From positions 1 through 59,518 of IMG/VR virus record IMGVR_UViG_3300048672_000363: a stretch of 59,518 nucleotides of DNA. One strand, written 5' to 3'. Source of the stretch: a virus. Shown here piece by piece: positions 23,490-37,800 of this stretch. Numbering within the stretch: the stretch's first letter is position 1; each line of letters begins with the position of its first letter. The notes beneath the pieces are model-generated. The model was not told the origin of the DNA. It searched no databases and saw only the letters and a list, made by a program, of their open reading frames with translations. The position numbers and the translations under genes are program-made.

Positions 23490-24791
23490 ATGGCTTTTGA
23501 GACAGTACCGATTTTACCAACACCGCCATTTATCAACACAACCTACACCGGATTGCCTACGCCACCAAGCGCGCCAAATAACGGCGCACGGGCATCTGTT
23601 GAAAGTAGCTTGGCGTTATCGCATGGGTACGCAAAGAACGCGGTTGATTCGGCTAATCAATTCATTGCCAGCCTAAGCGGGTTGAGTAATCAGATTGTGA
23701 GTGTTGGCGCAGTCAATACAGCACTAAACGCCCCTCCAGCTTTATCACTCGCCGCGCTTGACCAGTTAATTTCAGCACGACCCGCGCCGTTGAATTTCAC
23801 CTCGCCCGTTCCCGTACCGGACTTAGCTTTAATATCCAACATGATCGCCGCCCCCGCTGGTAATGCGGGTGTGTTTACTGAGGCGCAATTTGTCGGGTAC
23901 GCTAATCAAGCAATGACGGTGATTATGTCATGGATTAACGGGGCTTCAACAGGGTTATCCCCAACAGTAGAACAGGCACTATGGGACAGGGCGCGCAGCC
24001 GCGAGTATGTAAGCTCGCAGCGGAAGATCGGCGATATTGTCCGGCAATATGCGTCTAAGGGGTTCCCAGCCCCGCAAGGAGCAATGTTCGTCGCCATGCA
24101 ATCAGCCTTGCAAGAATCGCAGTCTGCCGTGTCGGAGGTAAATCGTGACGTTGCAATTAAGCAGGCGGAATTGGAGCAAGCTAACCGACACTTCGCGCTA
24201 GAAATGGCTGCGAAGTTTGAGCAGATTCTTTCTGACGCATGGACTGCACACATGGGCAGATTGTTGGAAGACGCTAAACGATTGCAACAGTACACCATCG
24301 ACCTATTTCAGCAGCAGGTCGCGCTAGAAGGAATGAAGACGCAGCGGTTTTCGGCGAAACTAGGCGCGGCGGTTGACGTTTACAAGGCGGATGCGGATGT
24401 TGGTATCGCAAAACTTAGGGCGGATACAGAGGTTTACACAGCGGGCGCACAGGTTTATGGTGCAAAAGCGCAAGCCATGACAGCGGAATTTAAGGCGAAC
24501 ATTGATCTAGAGATTGCCCGTGCATCGAACGCAATTGAGGCATCAAAAGCCAACGTACAAGCGATGATTCAAAAGGTCGGGCTACAGGTTGAAGCGGTAA
24601 AAGCTGGTGCAACCGTGGCGGCGCAACTCGCGGCGGCATCATTAAGCGCGGTGAATGTAAGTGCTGGTATCAGTCAATCAAGCAACGATAGCGCAAGCAT
24701 GGGGCAAAGTTGGAGCTTTGGAATTTCCAAACATGAAAGCTCTAGCGTTTCTGTTTCGCAATCTAGAAGCGATAATGCGACATTGGTATAA
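23490..24791 (+). CDS. virion coiled-coil protein
   Basis: 433 residues from ATG behind CGGAGG. Proline-rich N-terminus, then residues 180-390 form a long helix array (SAVSEVNRDVAIKQAELEQANRHFALEMA, repeated AKLRADTEVYTAGAQVYGAKA). The tail is serine-rich. This is typical of internal or tail-needle-like proteins placed ahead of the ejection proteins. Confidence 0.6.
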   Translation: MAFETVPILPTPPFINTTYTGLPTPPSAPNNGARASVESSLALSHGYAKNAVDSANQFIASLSGLSNQIVSVGAVNTALNAPPALSLAALDQLISARPAPLNFTSPVPVPDLALISNMIAAPAGNAGVFTEAQFVGYANQAMTVIMSWINGASTGLSPTVEQALWDRARSREYVSSQRKIGDIVRQYASKGFPAPQGAMFVAMQSALQESQSAVSEVNRDVAIKQAELEQANRHFALEMAAKFEQILSDAWTAHMGRLLEDAKRLQQYTIDLFQQQVALEGMKTQRFSAKLGAAVDVYKADADVGIAKLRADTEVYTAGAQVYGAKAQAMTAEFKANIDLEIARASNAIEASKANVQAMIQKVGLQVEAVKAGATVAAQLAAASLSAVNVSAGISQSSNDSASMGQSWSFGISKHESSSVSVSQSRSDNATLV

Positions 24792-24803
24792 AGGAAAATA
24801 ATC

Positions 24804-25850
24804 ATGGCAATGCAAGAGATAGGTTTAGATATTCGTGACGCTGCAATCAAAGCAAAAGAGGCTGGTAAGCGTGGGCTAGAGGCTGTAGCGGGCGCGCCAC
24901 GAGCAGGGATGGAGACAATCAAAGGCGGGCTTAATGCGTACAAGGAGGGAGTTCACAACCTTGCGCAAGGGTTGCGAGGAATTCCGGTTGCCGCCGCGCC
25001 AATTGTCGCAGGTCAACAAGCTAATGCCGCCGCTGGGCAACAACAAATGCCCGCGCCAAAAGCCGCAAAACCCGCCGCACCACAAGTTGAAAAGCCCGCC
25101 GTTGATTTAGGCATTCCAAAAACGCAAGGCGCAAACAATGTTTACGACAACGAGCGCGCACAAGGGCTGACAAGTCGCGTGAACACTGTTTCATACGCCC
25201 CATACCTAAAAGAAGCCGCCGCAATTGACGCAAAGAAAGCCGCCGAAGATGCGACGAACCCACTGGAAGAAGGGATGAAATACCAGCAAGCGCAGCAAGC
25301 GCAGAATCTAGCCACAGCAAAAGCTGTGTATGACGCGGCACTGGCAGAGAATCCAAACGTCCCGCGCATCGCCATGATGAAATACCAAGAGGCATTGCAA
25401 GCTGGTGGTCAAAATAACATGGCAGGGTTGAATGTTGGGATGGCTGAAAAGTCAGCCGGAGAACAAGCTGCAACAGAGCGGCTAGGCTTACAAGAGGCTG
25501 GGCAGAATCAGCGCAGTGCCGCACAATTGGCGCAAGCTGGTGAGCAGCACGCTGGATTATTGGGATTGCGTAGCGCGGAACTTGAACAGCAACGGCGCGC
25601 ATGGGAAAATCAACTGCAAGGAACTGGGCGCAAGGTAATCAAGGAAGACCCAATGACTGGCGAAAAGACCGTTTCCGAGGAAATGCAGTCCAATCGTGAA
25701 ATCGCACAAAAGGCGGAGCAAAACGCAGCGCGCAAAGGTCTAGTGTCTAACCGCACAGAAAAGGCAAAAGCGGAGTATGATTCTATTTATGGAAAAGGAA
25801 GTGCGGACAAGTTCCTGAACTTCTATGATGAGCGCGTAAAAGCCCAATAA
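24804..25850 (+). CDS. internal virion (ejection) protein
   Basis: 348 residues. Ala/Gln-rich with an amphipathic N-terminus (GLDIRDAAIKAKEAGKRGLEAVAGAPRAG) and long helices. It stands directly before the giant polyvalent protein; proteins of this composition are usually carried in the head and ejected with DNA. Identity rests on composition and position. Confidence 0.6.
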   Translation: MAMQEIGLDIRDAAIKAKEAGKRGLEAVAGAPRAGMETIKGGLNAYKEGVHNLAQGLRGIPVAAAPIVAGQQANAAAGQQQMPAPKAAKPAAPQVEKPAVDLGIPKTQGANNVYDNERAQGLTSRVNTVSYAPYLKEAAAIDAKKAAEDATNPLEEGMKYQQAQQAQNLATAKAVYDAALAENPNVPRIAMMKYQEALQAGGQNNMAGLNVGMAEKSAGEQAATERLGLQEAGQNQRSAAQLAQAGEQHAGLLGLRSAELEQQRRAWENQLQGTGRKVIKEDPMTGEKTVSEEMQSNREIAQKAEQNAARKGLVSNRTEKAKAEYDSIYGKGSADKFLNFYDERVKAQ

Positions 25851-25869
25851 TAACCAAGATAAAACAGCC

Positions 25870-28800
25870 ATGCCTACACCAGATATTGATTCGATTATTA
25901 ACGACTTCGACAATCTAGACAAGCCACAGCAATCACCCGCGCCTGTAGTAAATGGCAAGGGACTAAAACCAAAGAGCTCAGGGCTATACGAGTTCGGAAA
26001 GCAGCTAGTTGGTGGTGCTGTTAATGCAGTCCCTGAAATGGTTAGTGCCGCTGGCATGGGTTTGACGCGCTCTGCACTTGGCGAGGACAACGAGGCGTTT
26101 AGAGCTTTTGAGAGTGGACGCATTGCAGCAAAAGAGCGAGCAAAAGAATGGGCTCCTGATTTAGAAGGTCGCGGCGAAGTATCAAAGGCGTTTATCAATG
26201 CGGCGGGTGCGATTGCCCCATCTGTTGCGCCTTTAGTGGCACTTGCCAATCCTATGGCTGCGGCTGGTGGAAGTGGCTTATTGTTTGGTGCGCAAGCATA
26301 CGAAGACGCACGAGAAAAAGCATTAGCCGCTGGGTTATCTAAGGATGAAGCGCATTCCTTGGGGATGAAAGAGGCTGCAATTCAAGGCGGCGGCGAGGCG
26401 GTTGCAAATAGATTGACCGCTGGATTATTTGGCGCGGGCAAAAACGCGGCAGCAGCAGGGATGAGGGGGTTAATCGGAAAGGCTACCGAGCAAGGCGTAG
26501 CAAAGCAATTCCTGAAGGCAGCCGCAGAAGCAGCTATTGGTGAACCACTAACAGAAATCGCGCAGGACACCGGAACAGCCGCCGTTGAGCGTTCTTATGG
26601 TCTAAAGACTGACGATTACGGGAAAATCGCATACGACAGCGGTACAACCGCGCTTGCGATGACTGCAATCCTAGCCCCGTTTGGCTTGCGATCCCACTAC
26701 AAAAACTCGGCGCAAGCAAAGTCGGTTGACACGGCGTTAAGCGACCCGACAGCGGCAACACGCGAACAGCGCGAACAAGTAGTTAATGACCTGTACAGCA
26801 AAGGAAAAGAGCAAGGCGCGAAAGATGCTGACGCTTGGTACGTAGGCGCAATGCAAGACGTTGCGGAAAACAAACCAATCCGCCGAGACGTTGTTGCCCC
26901 TGTCGTCACCCCAGAAGCCGAAGCCGCCGCAAAAGAACAAGCCGCATTAGGATTGCCTACGCTCAAAGACAATCCAGCTTATGTGTTTTCTGATGGCTCT
27001 ATCGGGACACAAGCCGACATTGATAATGAAGTTGCAAAGGCTGCACCAGCAGAGCGTGAAGCCAAACGCGCCGAAATCATGGCGGGTGGGCGGTATGTTG
27101 ACGATGCGCTTAATGTCGTACCCGAAACAATTGACTACACCAAGCCAAGCAAAGAAAAAGCAGAACTTGGATTAGCTCCAAAGGGTGCAACAATCACCCC
27201 GCAACAGGTAGATATTCCTGTAATTCCATACGTTCAAACGCCCACGTTAGACGCTGTGCGCAAAGAAAATCCGTTCGCTGGCGCAACACCGCAAACGCCT
27301 CTATCCTTGGCAGCAAGTGCCGCACACGTTAGTGGGGCAATCGAACAAGCGGCTACCGCAGCAACCACCCCGACAAGTACCCCGACAAGTACCCCGACAA
27401 GTACCCCGACAAGTACCCCGCTAGTAGGTCGTGACGCGCAAGCAGCCGCCGCATACAAAGCCCAACAAGCCGCCGACAAAGCACAAGGTAAACAGTTCGC
27501 AGCAGACTTGCAAGCAGAACAACGCCGTGCCAAAGAAAAAGCAACGGTTGAGGCAATGCGTGCCAAAGCCGCACAAGCTAAAGCAGATAGAGCCGCAGCA
27601 GCACAAACACAGGCGACCAAAGCACAACAGACTGGTCAGCTTATCGCGCAAGAATTAGCCAAGCGCAAAGCCGCGAAAGAACAACCGCAACCGCAAGGCG
27701 AATTCATTGATCGTGAAGAACCAACCACCACAAACCCACAAGACCTAATCAAGCCAAAGAAAGGCGCGGTTCAACAGCCGCAGCTTTCAGCAAGCGAAAA
27801 CGAAGTAATCGCCAAGGTTCAAACACGCGCCGACCAATTGGGCGCGCAGGTTAAGCGTGTTGGTTCAACCAAACTATTTGGTTATTTTGTCGGGAAGAAG
27901 AACAAAGGCTATTTAAACAGCACAGAAAGTGCCGTGTATGCCAAACAATTAAAGGCTAACGACGAAGCCAATAATCAACCTATCGCAACACCTGCGCCCA
28001 CCGCTACGCCTGCCGTAGTAGATGAAGAGTACAGTCAACAGACATTCGTCAATAAGACGCGCATGACTGGAAGAATGGGCGAGCCTGACACGCACTTCAT
28101 TATTGTAAAAAAAGGAACTGGAGAGGCTGTTAGTGGCGAAATTGAAAATACACCGCGCAACATAAACGCGTTAAACGCTAAGAAGTTGAATCGTGAAAAA
28201 TACGAAGCTATATCATTAGAGGAACGCCAACAGAGAATGGCGAAAGAGATTGAAAGCGGGTCAACTGCATACTACACGAAGCCACCACAGGAAGCCGCAC
28301 AAGCCGCTGAACCAGTCGCGACCGTAGCAAAGCAAGCAGAGAAAGAAGCGGAAGCCTTGCCGATCCGTGACGTAAGGATTGGCGATGAGCTGTTGCTTGA
28401 CGGTGAGACATACAAAGTAACTGGAACAATTAAAGACGGGGTGAAAGCTGAAAGAGATTCAGGCGAGTATCAAACAACAGTACGCCTTGTGCATGGCGAT
28501 GACGTAATCCGCGCAAAGATTGCCGCAGAAAATTCCGCGCCAGTAGAGCAACCAGAAGCAAAAGCAGCGAAAGAATCTGGCAATGCAAACCTTCTCGAAG
28601 CCGCAAAGGAGATGGGAAACATTGAGTTTATTGGCTTTGGCGATAAGCAAAAGAAAGCAGAAGCAACACCAGCGTCAGCAATCGAATCAATTAAGGAATC
28701 GACTGAGCTTTCAAAAATTGAAAAGCTGCAAACAATCGCCGCCGTGAACAAGGGCGAGTTATCACCTTCCGATGTGCAGGGTATTATTGGAGAACAAAAT

Positions 28801-31800
28801 GCAAGCGATACACAAGCGGAATCTGTACCCAGCGGAACTAATCAAGCTGATCGAATCGGAGAGCGCGACGGGAATAAGTCGGGCGAACACTTGGATGCTG
28901 GGCTGGGAGAAGCGCGTCAAGGAACTGATCGCAGTGGGACAGTACGCGACAGCATTCAAGAACCAAGTGGAACAGGACAGGCAAGCGGACTTGCCGAATC
29001 TGAGTCACCTAACTCCACGGGAAAAACGGGAGATGCTGGGAATGACGGAAGAGTGTCCGATGCCGAGCTAAACCACGAAATAACCGAAGAGGACAGCGTA
29101 GGTAGTGGGACAAAAGACAAGAAGTTTAACGATAACATTGAGGCTATCAAGATACTCAAAGAGTTGGATGACGAAAACCGACCCGCTACACCAGCAGAGC
29201 GTAAGTCTTTGGCGAGATATGTTGGCTTTGGCGGGTACGCTTCGGCATTCGACTCGCAAAACAAAGCATTTGCGAAGCATTACCAAACACTCAAAGGCTT
29301 GTTAAACGACGACGAGTTTAAATCAGCCCGTGCGTCCGTCAATAACGCCTACTACACCAGCAAAACCATTGTTGATGCCATGTATAAAGCGGTTAGCGGC
29401 TTTGGTTTTAATGGTGGGCGCATCCTTGAGCCTTCTTTGGGGTCTGGAAACTTCTTTGGCATGATGCCAAGCACAATGCGCAATGCGTCAAACCTGCGCG
29501 GCGTAGAGCTTGACCTGTTGACCAGTAAGATAGCAAAAGCACTTTATCCTAAAGCTAATGTGGCAGTTGCTACAGGATTTCAGGAATACCAAGTGCCAAG
29601 CGGTCATTTTGATATGGCTATCGGCAATCCGCCTTTTGGCAATGAGAGCGTCCCAACCAGAGAAAAGACCGAGTATTCAGGTTTTAGTATTCACAACTAC
29701 TTTATTTCGCGCATGATAGACAAGGTGCGCGACGGCGGGATTGTTCCTGTTATCGTATCGCATAGCTTTATGGATTCCCTTGATCCAAAAGCGCGGCAAT
29801 ACATCGCAAGCAAAGCAAACCTCATCGGCGCGGTACGCTTGCCTAGTTCAGCTTTTAAAGAAAATGCTGGTACTGAGGTAATCACTGACATTCTTTTCTT
29901 CCAAAAGACCGCCACTCCTGAAAAGAACCCATCTTGGGTGAATTCTAGCGACATCTACCTAACAGAAGCAAAGACTGGCACAGAGCAGCGCGTCACTGAA
30001 AACACATACTTTGCCAAAAACCCACAAAACATCTTGGGCGAAAAGGGCTTGGCTAACTCTCAATTCGGCTTTAAGTACAACGTAAAATCAAACGGCGACC
30101 TCAATAAACAACTAGCATCGTTTATTGAGTCATTGCCTAAAAATATCTACACGCCCATTGAGCGCACAACAAGCGAGCTGGATAGCGTAGATAACACTAT
30201 TCCTGATGGCGTAAAGCAAGGTTCGTTCTATGTGGCAGAAGATGGGACTGTAAAGCAGCGAGGCGAAGATATTGCTGGTGAGAAAACAGCAACGTTATGG
30301 ACTCCAAAAAACGAAATGGCAGCGGATCGCATGAAGGGTATGATTCGGCTTCGTGAAAAACTGCGCACGTTAATGTCTTTAGAGCAAGATGCTAACGCGA
30401 GTGAAAAGCAAATTGAGCTTCATCGCCAGTTATTGAATACCTCCTATGACAACTTCAAGAAGAAATACGGCTTTGTAAATAGCCAACTAAATCGCATCCT
30501 GTTTATGGATGATACTGAGGCGGCATTATTGCAGTCCATAGAGTTCGACTATGACAAAGGCGTTTCAAAGGCTGTTGCGGCTTCACGCGGCACAGAAGAG
30601 CGCGCACCTTCTGCCACTAAGGCGGACATCATGCAACGCCGTGTCTTATTCCCTTACGCTCAAAGAACCAAAACAACTAATGCGAAGGATGCCCTGCTTG
30701 CATCATTGGATGAAAAAGGGCGTATTGATATTGATTACATGGCTGAACTTTACAACAAGCCGAAAGATGAGATCGTCAAAGAGCTTGGTGATTTGGTTTA
30801 TTTTGACCCTGCAACTGATGACTATGTTTCCAGCGATGAGTACCTATCAGGCGATGTTAAAAGCGCATTGGAACTTGCTAAGAAGTCTGCATTAGAAAAT
30901 CCTGCATACAACCGTAATGTGAAAGCACTGGAAAAGGTTATCCCGTCTGACAAGATTCCAAGCGAGATTCATGCGCCTATTGGTGCGGGGTGGATACCAA
31001 GCAAGGTTTATAGCGACTTTGTGAAGTCACTTATTGGCGGAAATCCAAAGGTTGACTATAACCATGTATCAGCAACAGGTGGGTGGGTTAATAGTGGAAT
31101 CTTGGGCAATGCTGATTCTGCAAAAATGAACACAGACTTTGGCACTGAAAAGATAAGTGCGTTTGATATTTTCAACTTGCTTATGGATGGCAAGTCCCCT
31201 GACTTGAAAAAAACAATAGGTAGCGGACAAGACAAACGCACTGTTTCTGACGTTGAAGGAACAGAGGCGGCGCGGGACAAAGCGAATAAAATTAAGGATG
31301 CGTGGAGTACATGGCTATGGCAGGACGGCGATAGATCAACGCAGTTGTCTGACATATTTAACGAAAAGTACAACCGCATCATTAACCGAAAATATGACGG
31401 GCAACACTTGGTACTTCATGGCGCATCGCCTGTTATCAAGATGTATAAACACCAAAAGAATGCGGTGTGGCGCATCGTGCAAGATGGCAAGACGTTATTG
31501 GATCATGTTGTAGGGGCTGGTAAAACTTTTGTTATGGTTGCCTCAGTCATGGAAAACAAACGGCTAGGAAAGGCGCGTAAGCAGCTCATAGTCGTGCCTA
31601 ATCACTTGACCATGCAGATACGCAGCGACTTTGCACGTCTTTACCCATCCGCTAATGTATTGGCGGCTACTCCAGAAGATTTTAGCAAAGATAACCGCGA
31701 GCGGATGTTTGCTAAAATTGCACTGGGTGATTACGACGCTGTGATTATCGGGCATTCTTCGTTGGCTAAAATCGGATTATCTGTAGAGATTCAAGAGCAG

Positions 31801-34800
31801 ATTTATGGCGAACAGCTAGACGAAATAACCGACGCTATTGAAGCCGCTAAACGCGCCAATGGTGATCGCGGGATTGTTGGCGCAATGGAAAAGATTAAAG
31901 CCAATTTGCAAACAAAAATGACCAAGCTGATTGATAAAATTGGCGAGAGCGACAAGGTTGTGACATTCAACGAGTTAGGTATTGACGGATTGTATGTAGA
32001 TGAAATGCACGAATTCAAAAACCTATTTTTTAGAACATCCATGAACCGCGTGGCAGGTTTAGGAAATCCAGAAGGATCGGGCAAGGCATTTGACCTGTTC
32101 GCTAAAATCACATGGCTGAATAAAACCTATAATGGCAAAGCTCCGTTAGTAGCTGCCACAGGAACGCCAGTGTCAAACTCATTGGCTGAAATGTACACCA
32201 TGCAGCGGTATATGCAGTACGACCACATGAAAGCACAAGGTACGCACTTGTTTGATGATTGGGCGCGTATGTTTGGCGAGGTTGAAACGCTTTACGAGGT
32301 GTCAACTTCTGGTGTTGGATATAGGCAGTCGCAACGGTTCTCTAAGTTCAAGAACCTACCTACGCTTATGGCTGACTACAACACATTCACCGATACAGTC
32401 ACGCTTGACGACCTGAAACAAAACTCAAAAGACGAAGGCAAGATTTTCCCTGTGCCAAAGATCGAAGGTGGAAAGCCGACAAACATTGTCGCAGAACGCT
32501 CACCAGACCAAGAGAGATACTTCGGCATTCCTTTTGTGGCACGGCTTGAGGATGACAACAGCATTATCTATAAAATAAACTACGAAAATGCAAAGGTAGA
32601 GCAAAGCAAAGACGGAAAGTGGATTTTAAGCGACGGACGCACATCGTCTTCCTACGAAACAAAAGAAGAGGCTGATGTTGCGCTGGTTGAAGGTGCGCTA
32701 ACGCCTGTTGTTGAGATCGACCCGAATACATTGCTTGGTAAATTTGCAAACCTAGCCGAGCTTACAAGGCAATCAAAAGGAAAGATTAACGCCCTTTCGC
32801 TTACCAGCCTAGCAAGCAAGGCGGGTTTGGATATGCGAATTATCGACCCTGCAATGCCTGACTTTGAGGGCAGCAAGATAAATAAAGCAATAGGTCAGCT
32901 CATGCGCCTATACAAGAGGTTTGATAAGGTAAAAGGCACTCAGATTGTATTTTGTGATTCATCCGTCCCACTATCAGCGCGTAAAGCAATGGGAGCTAAA
33001 GAGCGCAGGTTGTTTGTGCGTGATGACAACGGAGATATTATCCATAAAAAAGGCACTGTAAACACAATAGAAGGCTACGAGGGCTTTCCGTTCTATCTGG
33101 TAAAGACTGGTAAAGGCGAGAGCGCGAAGATTACCGCTTATGAGCCTGTGTCTGGTTCGGTATTGTTTAGTGGCGTAGATAGAAAAAGCGTCATGGAAAC
33201 TATTGATAACTCACTGACCAATGAAAGAATGCGCGAAAGATGGCTGGACATTAGAGGTCGCCGCCCAGCAATCACCGAAGAGGAATTGGCAGAATACCGC
33301 GAAGCCAAAGAGCTTGATGTAGCAGAAGACGGAAGCAACGAAATTAGCTTGGATGACGTAGAAGCGGTATCTGGCTCTAGCCAATTCTCAGTGTATGACG
33401 ATATGCGCGACAAGCTGATTGCGCAAGGTGTACCAGAAAACGAAATCGCTTTCATTCACGATTACGATACTCCAGCCAAAAAGGACGCGCTATTTAAAAG
33501 CATGAAGCGCGGCGGTGTGCGGTTCTTATTTGGATCAACTCCAAAACTAGGCGCGGGAACTAACGTGCAAGACCTTATCGTCGGTATTCATCATATAGAT
33601 GCGCCGTGGAGACCGTCCGACTTGGAGCAGCGCGAAGGGCGCGGCATACGTCAAGGGAATAAATTAGCCTATGATGAAAACGGCAAACCTATAGCTGGCT
33701 TTGAGTTGTTTATTGGGCGTTATGCAACATCACAAACTTATGACACTCGCCGTTGGCAGTTATTGCAACACAAGGCGACTGGAATTGAGCAACTGCGCAA
33801 GTATGATGGTCAGTTGGAGATTGACGACGTAGCTGGTGAAGCATCTAACAGTGCTGATATGAAAGCCGCAACGTCAGGTAATCCGTTGATACTTGAGGAA
33901 ACGCGCCTTAATAATGAGGTTAAACGCTTAGTATCATTGCAAAAAGCACACGCTGATAGTATGCAATCAATGCACCGCCAGTTGAATAACAACAAGGCAA
34001 TGGTTGACAAGATACTACCAAGGAATGCACAAGAGCTTACTGCAAACATTGCCGCGTCTGAGAAGCACCCAAAGAAAACAGGGAAGGATATAGCGCAGTT
34101 TTCAAGCGGAAGCAGCAAAGCTAAAACACGCGAAGCGGCAGAAAAGATCATCAAAGAGTTTGCATATAAACTACGCTTAGGTTCAATAATTTCATCAAAT
34201 GTTAATTATCGCGGGGTTGATTTCATTGTTGAAAGCCATAGAACAAGTGAGATAACTATTTCTGCTGGCGAAAATACGTTTGCAGTGTATGGCTTGAAAG
34301 ATGACATATCACCTAGTGGATTTATTACCCGCCTAGATAACTACATCGAAAGTATGGGAGCGCGTCTTTCTGCCGTTAATCGTGAAATTGAAAAGGCACA
34401 AGAAGAGATTAAAAGTGTGTCTAGCAGAATCAATGCGCCGTTTGAAGAGCTTGGGACACTGGAAAGAGCTAGATCAGCACACGCATGGACACGCCGCCGA
34501 CTGTTGAAATCAACTCAGCTAGATTCAATTCCTGTTAATGAGCGTCCAGCATTTGAGAGAGAGCAAGAATCGCGCAAGGCTGAATTAAGGAAGCGTGGTT
34601 TTGGTGCGGCTATTGATGAATTAGAAAAACAGTCTTCGCACGAAGGCGTTAAGTTTAGCAAAGGCGATACATCATCAAACAACCACACAATCCAATCCGC
34701 CACGTCATCCATTGAACAATCGGTAAGCGGCATTGAAGGCGGCGCGGTTAATGCCATGCTGCAATCAGGCAAGCTAAAGGTAATCAGCCGTGCAAAGTCT

Positions 34801-37800
34801 CGCTTGATGATCGGCGCGAACCGTTCAATCAGCGACGCAATGATTAAGCAGGGCGTTAAAACTGGGATGTGGAACAGGGTTCAAGGGTTCTACAATCCAA
34901 CTGACGGCATAACCTATGTGGTATCTGAAAACATCCCAAAGAATTACACCGCCCAACAGTGGCGCGGCTTGCTTCGCCATGAGATAGCTGTTCACGCTTA
35001 CTACTTAGGCAAAGATAACGCTGAATTCGCGGGTGTGTTGCGTCAAGTCAAGTCATTGCGCAAGATTGATAGCCGCGTAAATGCCGCGTATGTGCGCGCA
35101 GAAATGGCTAAGACATCCGCCGATATGATGGATGAAGAGGCTCTAGCCTACTTGGTTCAACACAATAAAGACCTGCCACTGGTTAAGCGCGTGTTCGCAT
35201 GGTTCAAAAACGCATTGCGCGAACTTGGCTTGAAACTTCCAGTAATGCAGCGCGCCCCGTTTATGAAGTGGGCGAATAGCTTGACAGTGGATGACTTGCA
35301 ATTTATGGCGGAACAGGCGATGAGCGGCGGGCAGTTTAATCCAGATGGCGAGGTTGCATTCTCACAAGCCACTGATGAAGAGGTGCGGGAAACCGAAGTC
35401 CCAAAAGAAACACGTCCGCAAATCGCGCAACGCGTCGTACAGGACAAGATGAACCGCTTCCGCACCATCGCCGAATGGGCGAAGACGCAAGGAAAAGAAA
35501 TATCCGAAGCGGCTAATGTGTGGCTACATGAAGGCAACATGGCGGCGAAGATTGCTAACCGTCAGGAAGACTTCAATACCAAGGTACAAGAGCCGTTAAT
35601 CGCACGGATGCAAAAGGCTGGATATACCCAAGCACAGGTTGAAGAGTTCATGCTGGCACAGCATACCGCCGAGGCGAACAAACGCGCCCGTTTAATCCAC
35701 CGCGACCCAAACAAAACAGCGTTTGGAGTGACCGATGAAGAAGCCGCCGAAGTGTTAGCGGAATATGCCAAGACTGCGAACTTCAAAGAGCTTGAAAGTA
35801 TCGCGGCGGACACGCGCAAGATTACCAAGGAAACACAACGCATTCAGTTGAAATTCGGCTTGAAGTCGCAGGAAGAAATTGACGCACAGAATGCTACCTA
35901 TGAATTCTATGTGCCAGTGAAGGGCGACGGAAAGGACAACGCAAGCGGCACAGGTAAAGGATTGTCGGTCAATGCCAAGGATAAACGCCGCATGGGTCAT
36001 GGCTTGCGCGATGAGTATGTGCTAGAGAACATTTTTCGCGACCACATGAGAGCGATCTCACTTTCTGAAAAAAACGTAATCAGCGGCATCGTGGCGCAGT
36101 TCCTGAATGAAATCGGTGATGCGCGTATCGGCACAGTCGGTCAGCCCGTCAAAAAGCAAGTCTTTGTTGATGGCGCGACGCATTACATGGTGACATACCA
36201 CGGAAGCGACGTAAACGGCTTTGCTAACCTCAAGGATGCGCGGCAATACATTGAGCTGGAATCTGCGCGTTACGGTCGTGGCAAGGCTGATTTTTCAATC
36301 CAGACCACTAAGGATGCTGGGCGCGTGCGGCTGGTTGCCTCGCCCATGCTTGCAGAAAACGAGATCATCTACTACCAAGACGGTAAGGAGGTGCGCATCC
36401 AGTTGAACGACGCTACCCTAGCCCGTGCCGCGACTAACCTTGGCGTGGAACATTTAGGCTTGTTGCTGTCAGGGGCGAAGCGCGTAAACCGCTTTTTGTC
36501 CATCGCTTACACTGGCTGGAATCCTGAATTCGCACTAAAGAACCTGACACGCGACTTTATTGCTGGGGCGATTAACCTTGCGGGTGATTACGGCGTAGGT
36601 ATGACCGCCAAGATTTACGGCAACTACGGCAAGGCATTCAAGGAGCTGATTAAGCACATAGGCGATCCGTCAAAATCCGAACTGCTGACCAACTACCGCG
36701 CAGATGGCGGGAACACGGGCGGCGCATGGTTGCCAGACATCGAACGAATCAGCACCGAGTTTCAAGCCAAGTACAACGAGTTCGCGGGGTTTATGGCTAC
36801 ACATCAAAACGTGTACGAACGTGCCATTGATGAAGGCAAAAGCAAGACCGTTGCTGAATTGAAAGCATACGCGGCGGCATCGGCGGCACAGGCTAAACGA
36901 CTTCCTGTTATCGGTCACTTCCTGAAATTGATGGAAAAGGTAAACGCGGTGACGGAAAATTCACTACGCCTAGCCACATACATGACGTTGCGCGAGAATG
37001 GCTTTAGCCGTGCCGAATCTGCCAAAGCAGCCAAGCAATCCACGGTGAACTTTAACCGCAAGGGTGAGATAGGCGCACAAGCGGGTGCGTTGTATCTGTT
37101 CTTTAACCCTTCCGTTCAAGGCACAGCACGGGTATTTGAAACGCTTGCAACCTCGAAACACAAAGGACAGGCACAGGCTTTAGTCGGCATGATGGCTTTG
37201 TCCGCATTCGCACTTGCCGAGGCTATGCGCGGTGGCGACGATGACGACGAGGACAAGTGGAAAAAAATACCTGACGGCATCAAGGATAGAAATCTGGTAT
37301 TTAAGTTTGGCGATACCGAGTTTATGATCCCTATTCCTTATGGCTACGGCGTAGCGCACACCCTTGGAAATGTGTTGTCTGACGTAATGCACGGGGAGAA
37401 CAAGTGGAAAGCAAGCATCCGCATGACGGACGCTATTCTTGGCAACTTCTCGCCAGTTGGCAATCCATTTGAAGGCGGTGAAGCTACGCCAACCAACCTA
37501 ATGCCGACGCTTTCAAAAATGGCAACTGCGCCAGAAATGAACAAGAACAACTTCGGCAATCCTATTCAGCCCGACAAGTTCAACGAGTTCGCGCCCGATA
37601 GTTGGAATATGTACCGAAAGACAAAAGGCACGTTGTACGCTGACGTGGCGGCTGGAATGAACGCCATGACGGGCGGGTCGAGCTACGAAAAAGGCAAGAT
37701 TGATATTTCCCCCGAAGTGCTGCGCTTTTGGGTGGAATCATTGACGGGCGGCACAGGGCGGTTCTTTGCTGACACGTTAAGCCTTGGCAGTGTGGCATTA

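Noticed and set aside
27234-27651. Minus-strand Ala/Cys/Leu-rich frames resembling membrane proteins
   Set aside because: Antisense shadows of the Ala/Lys/Gln-rich linker in the giant gene.
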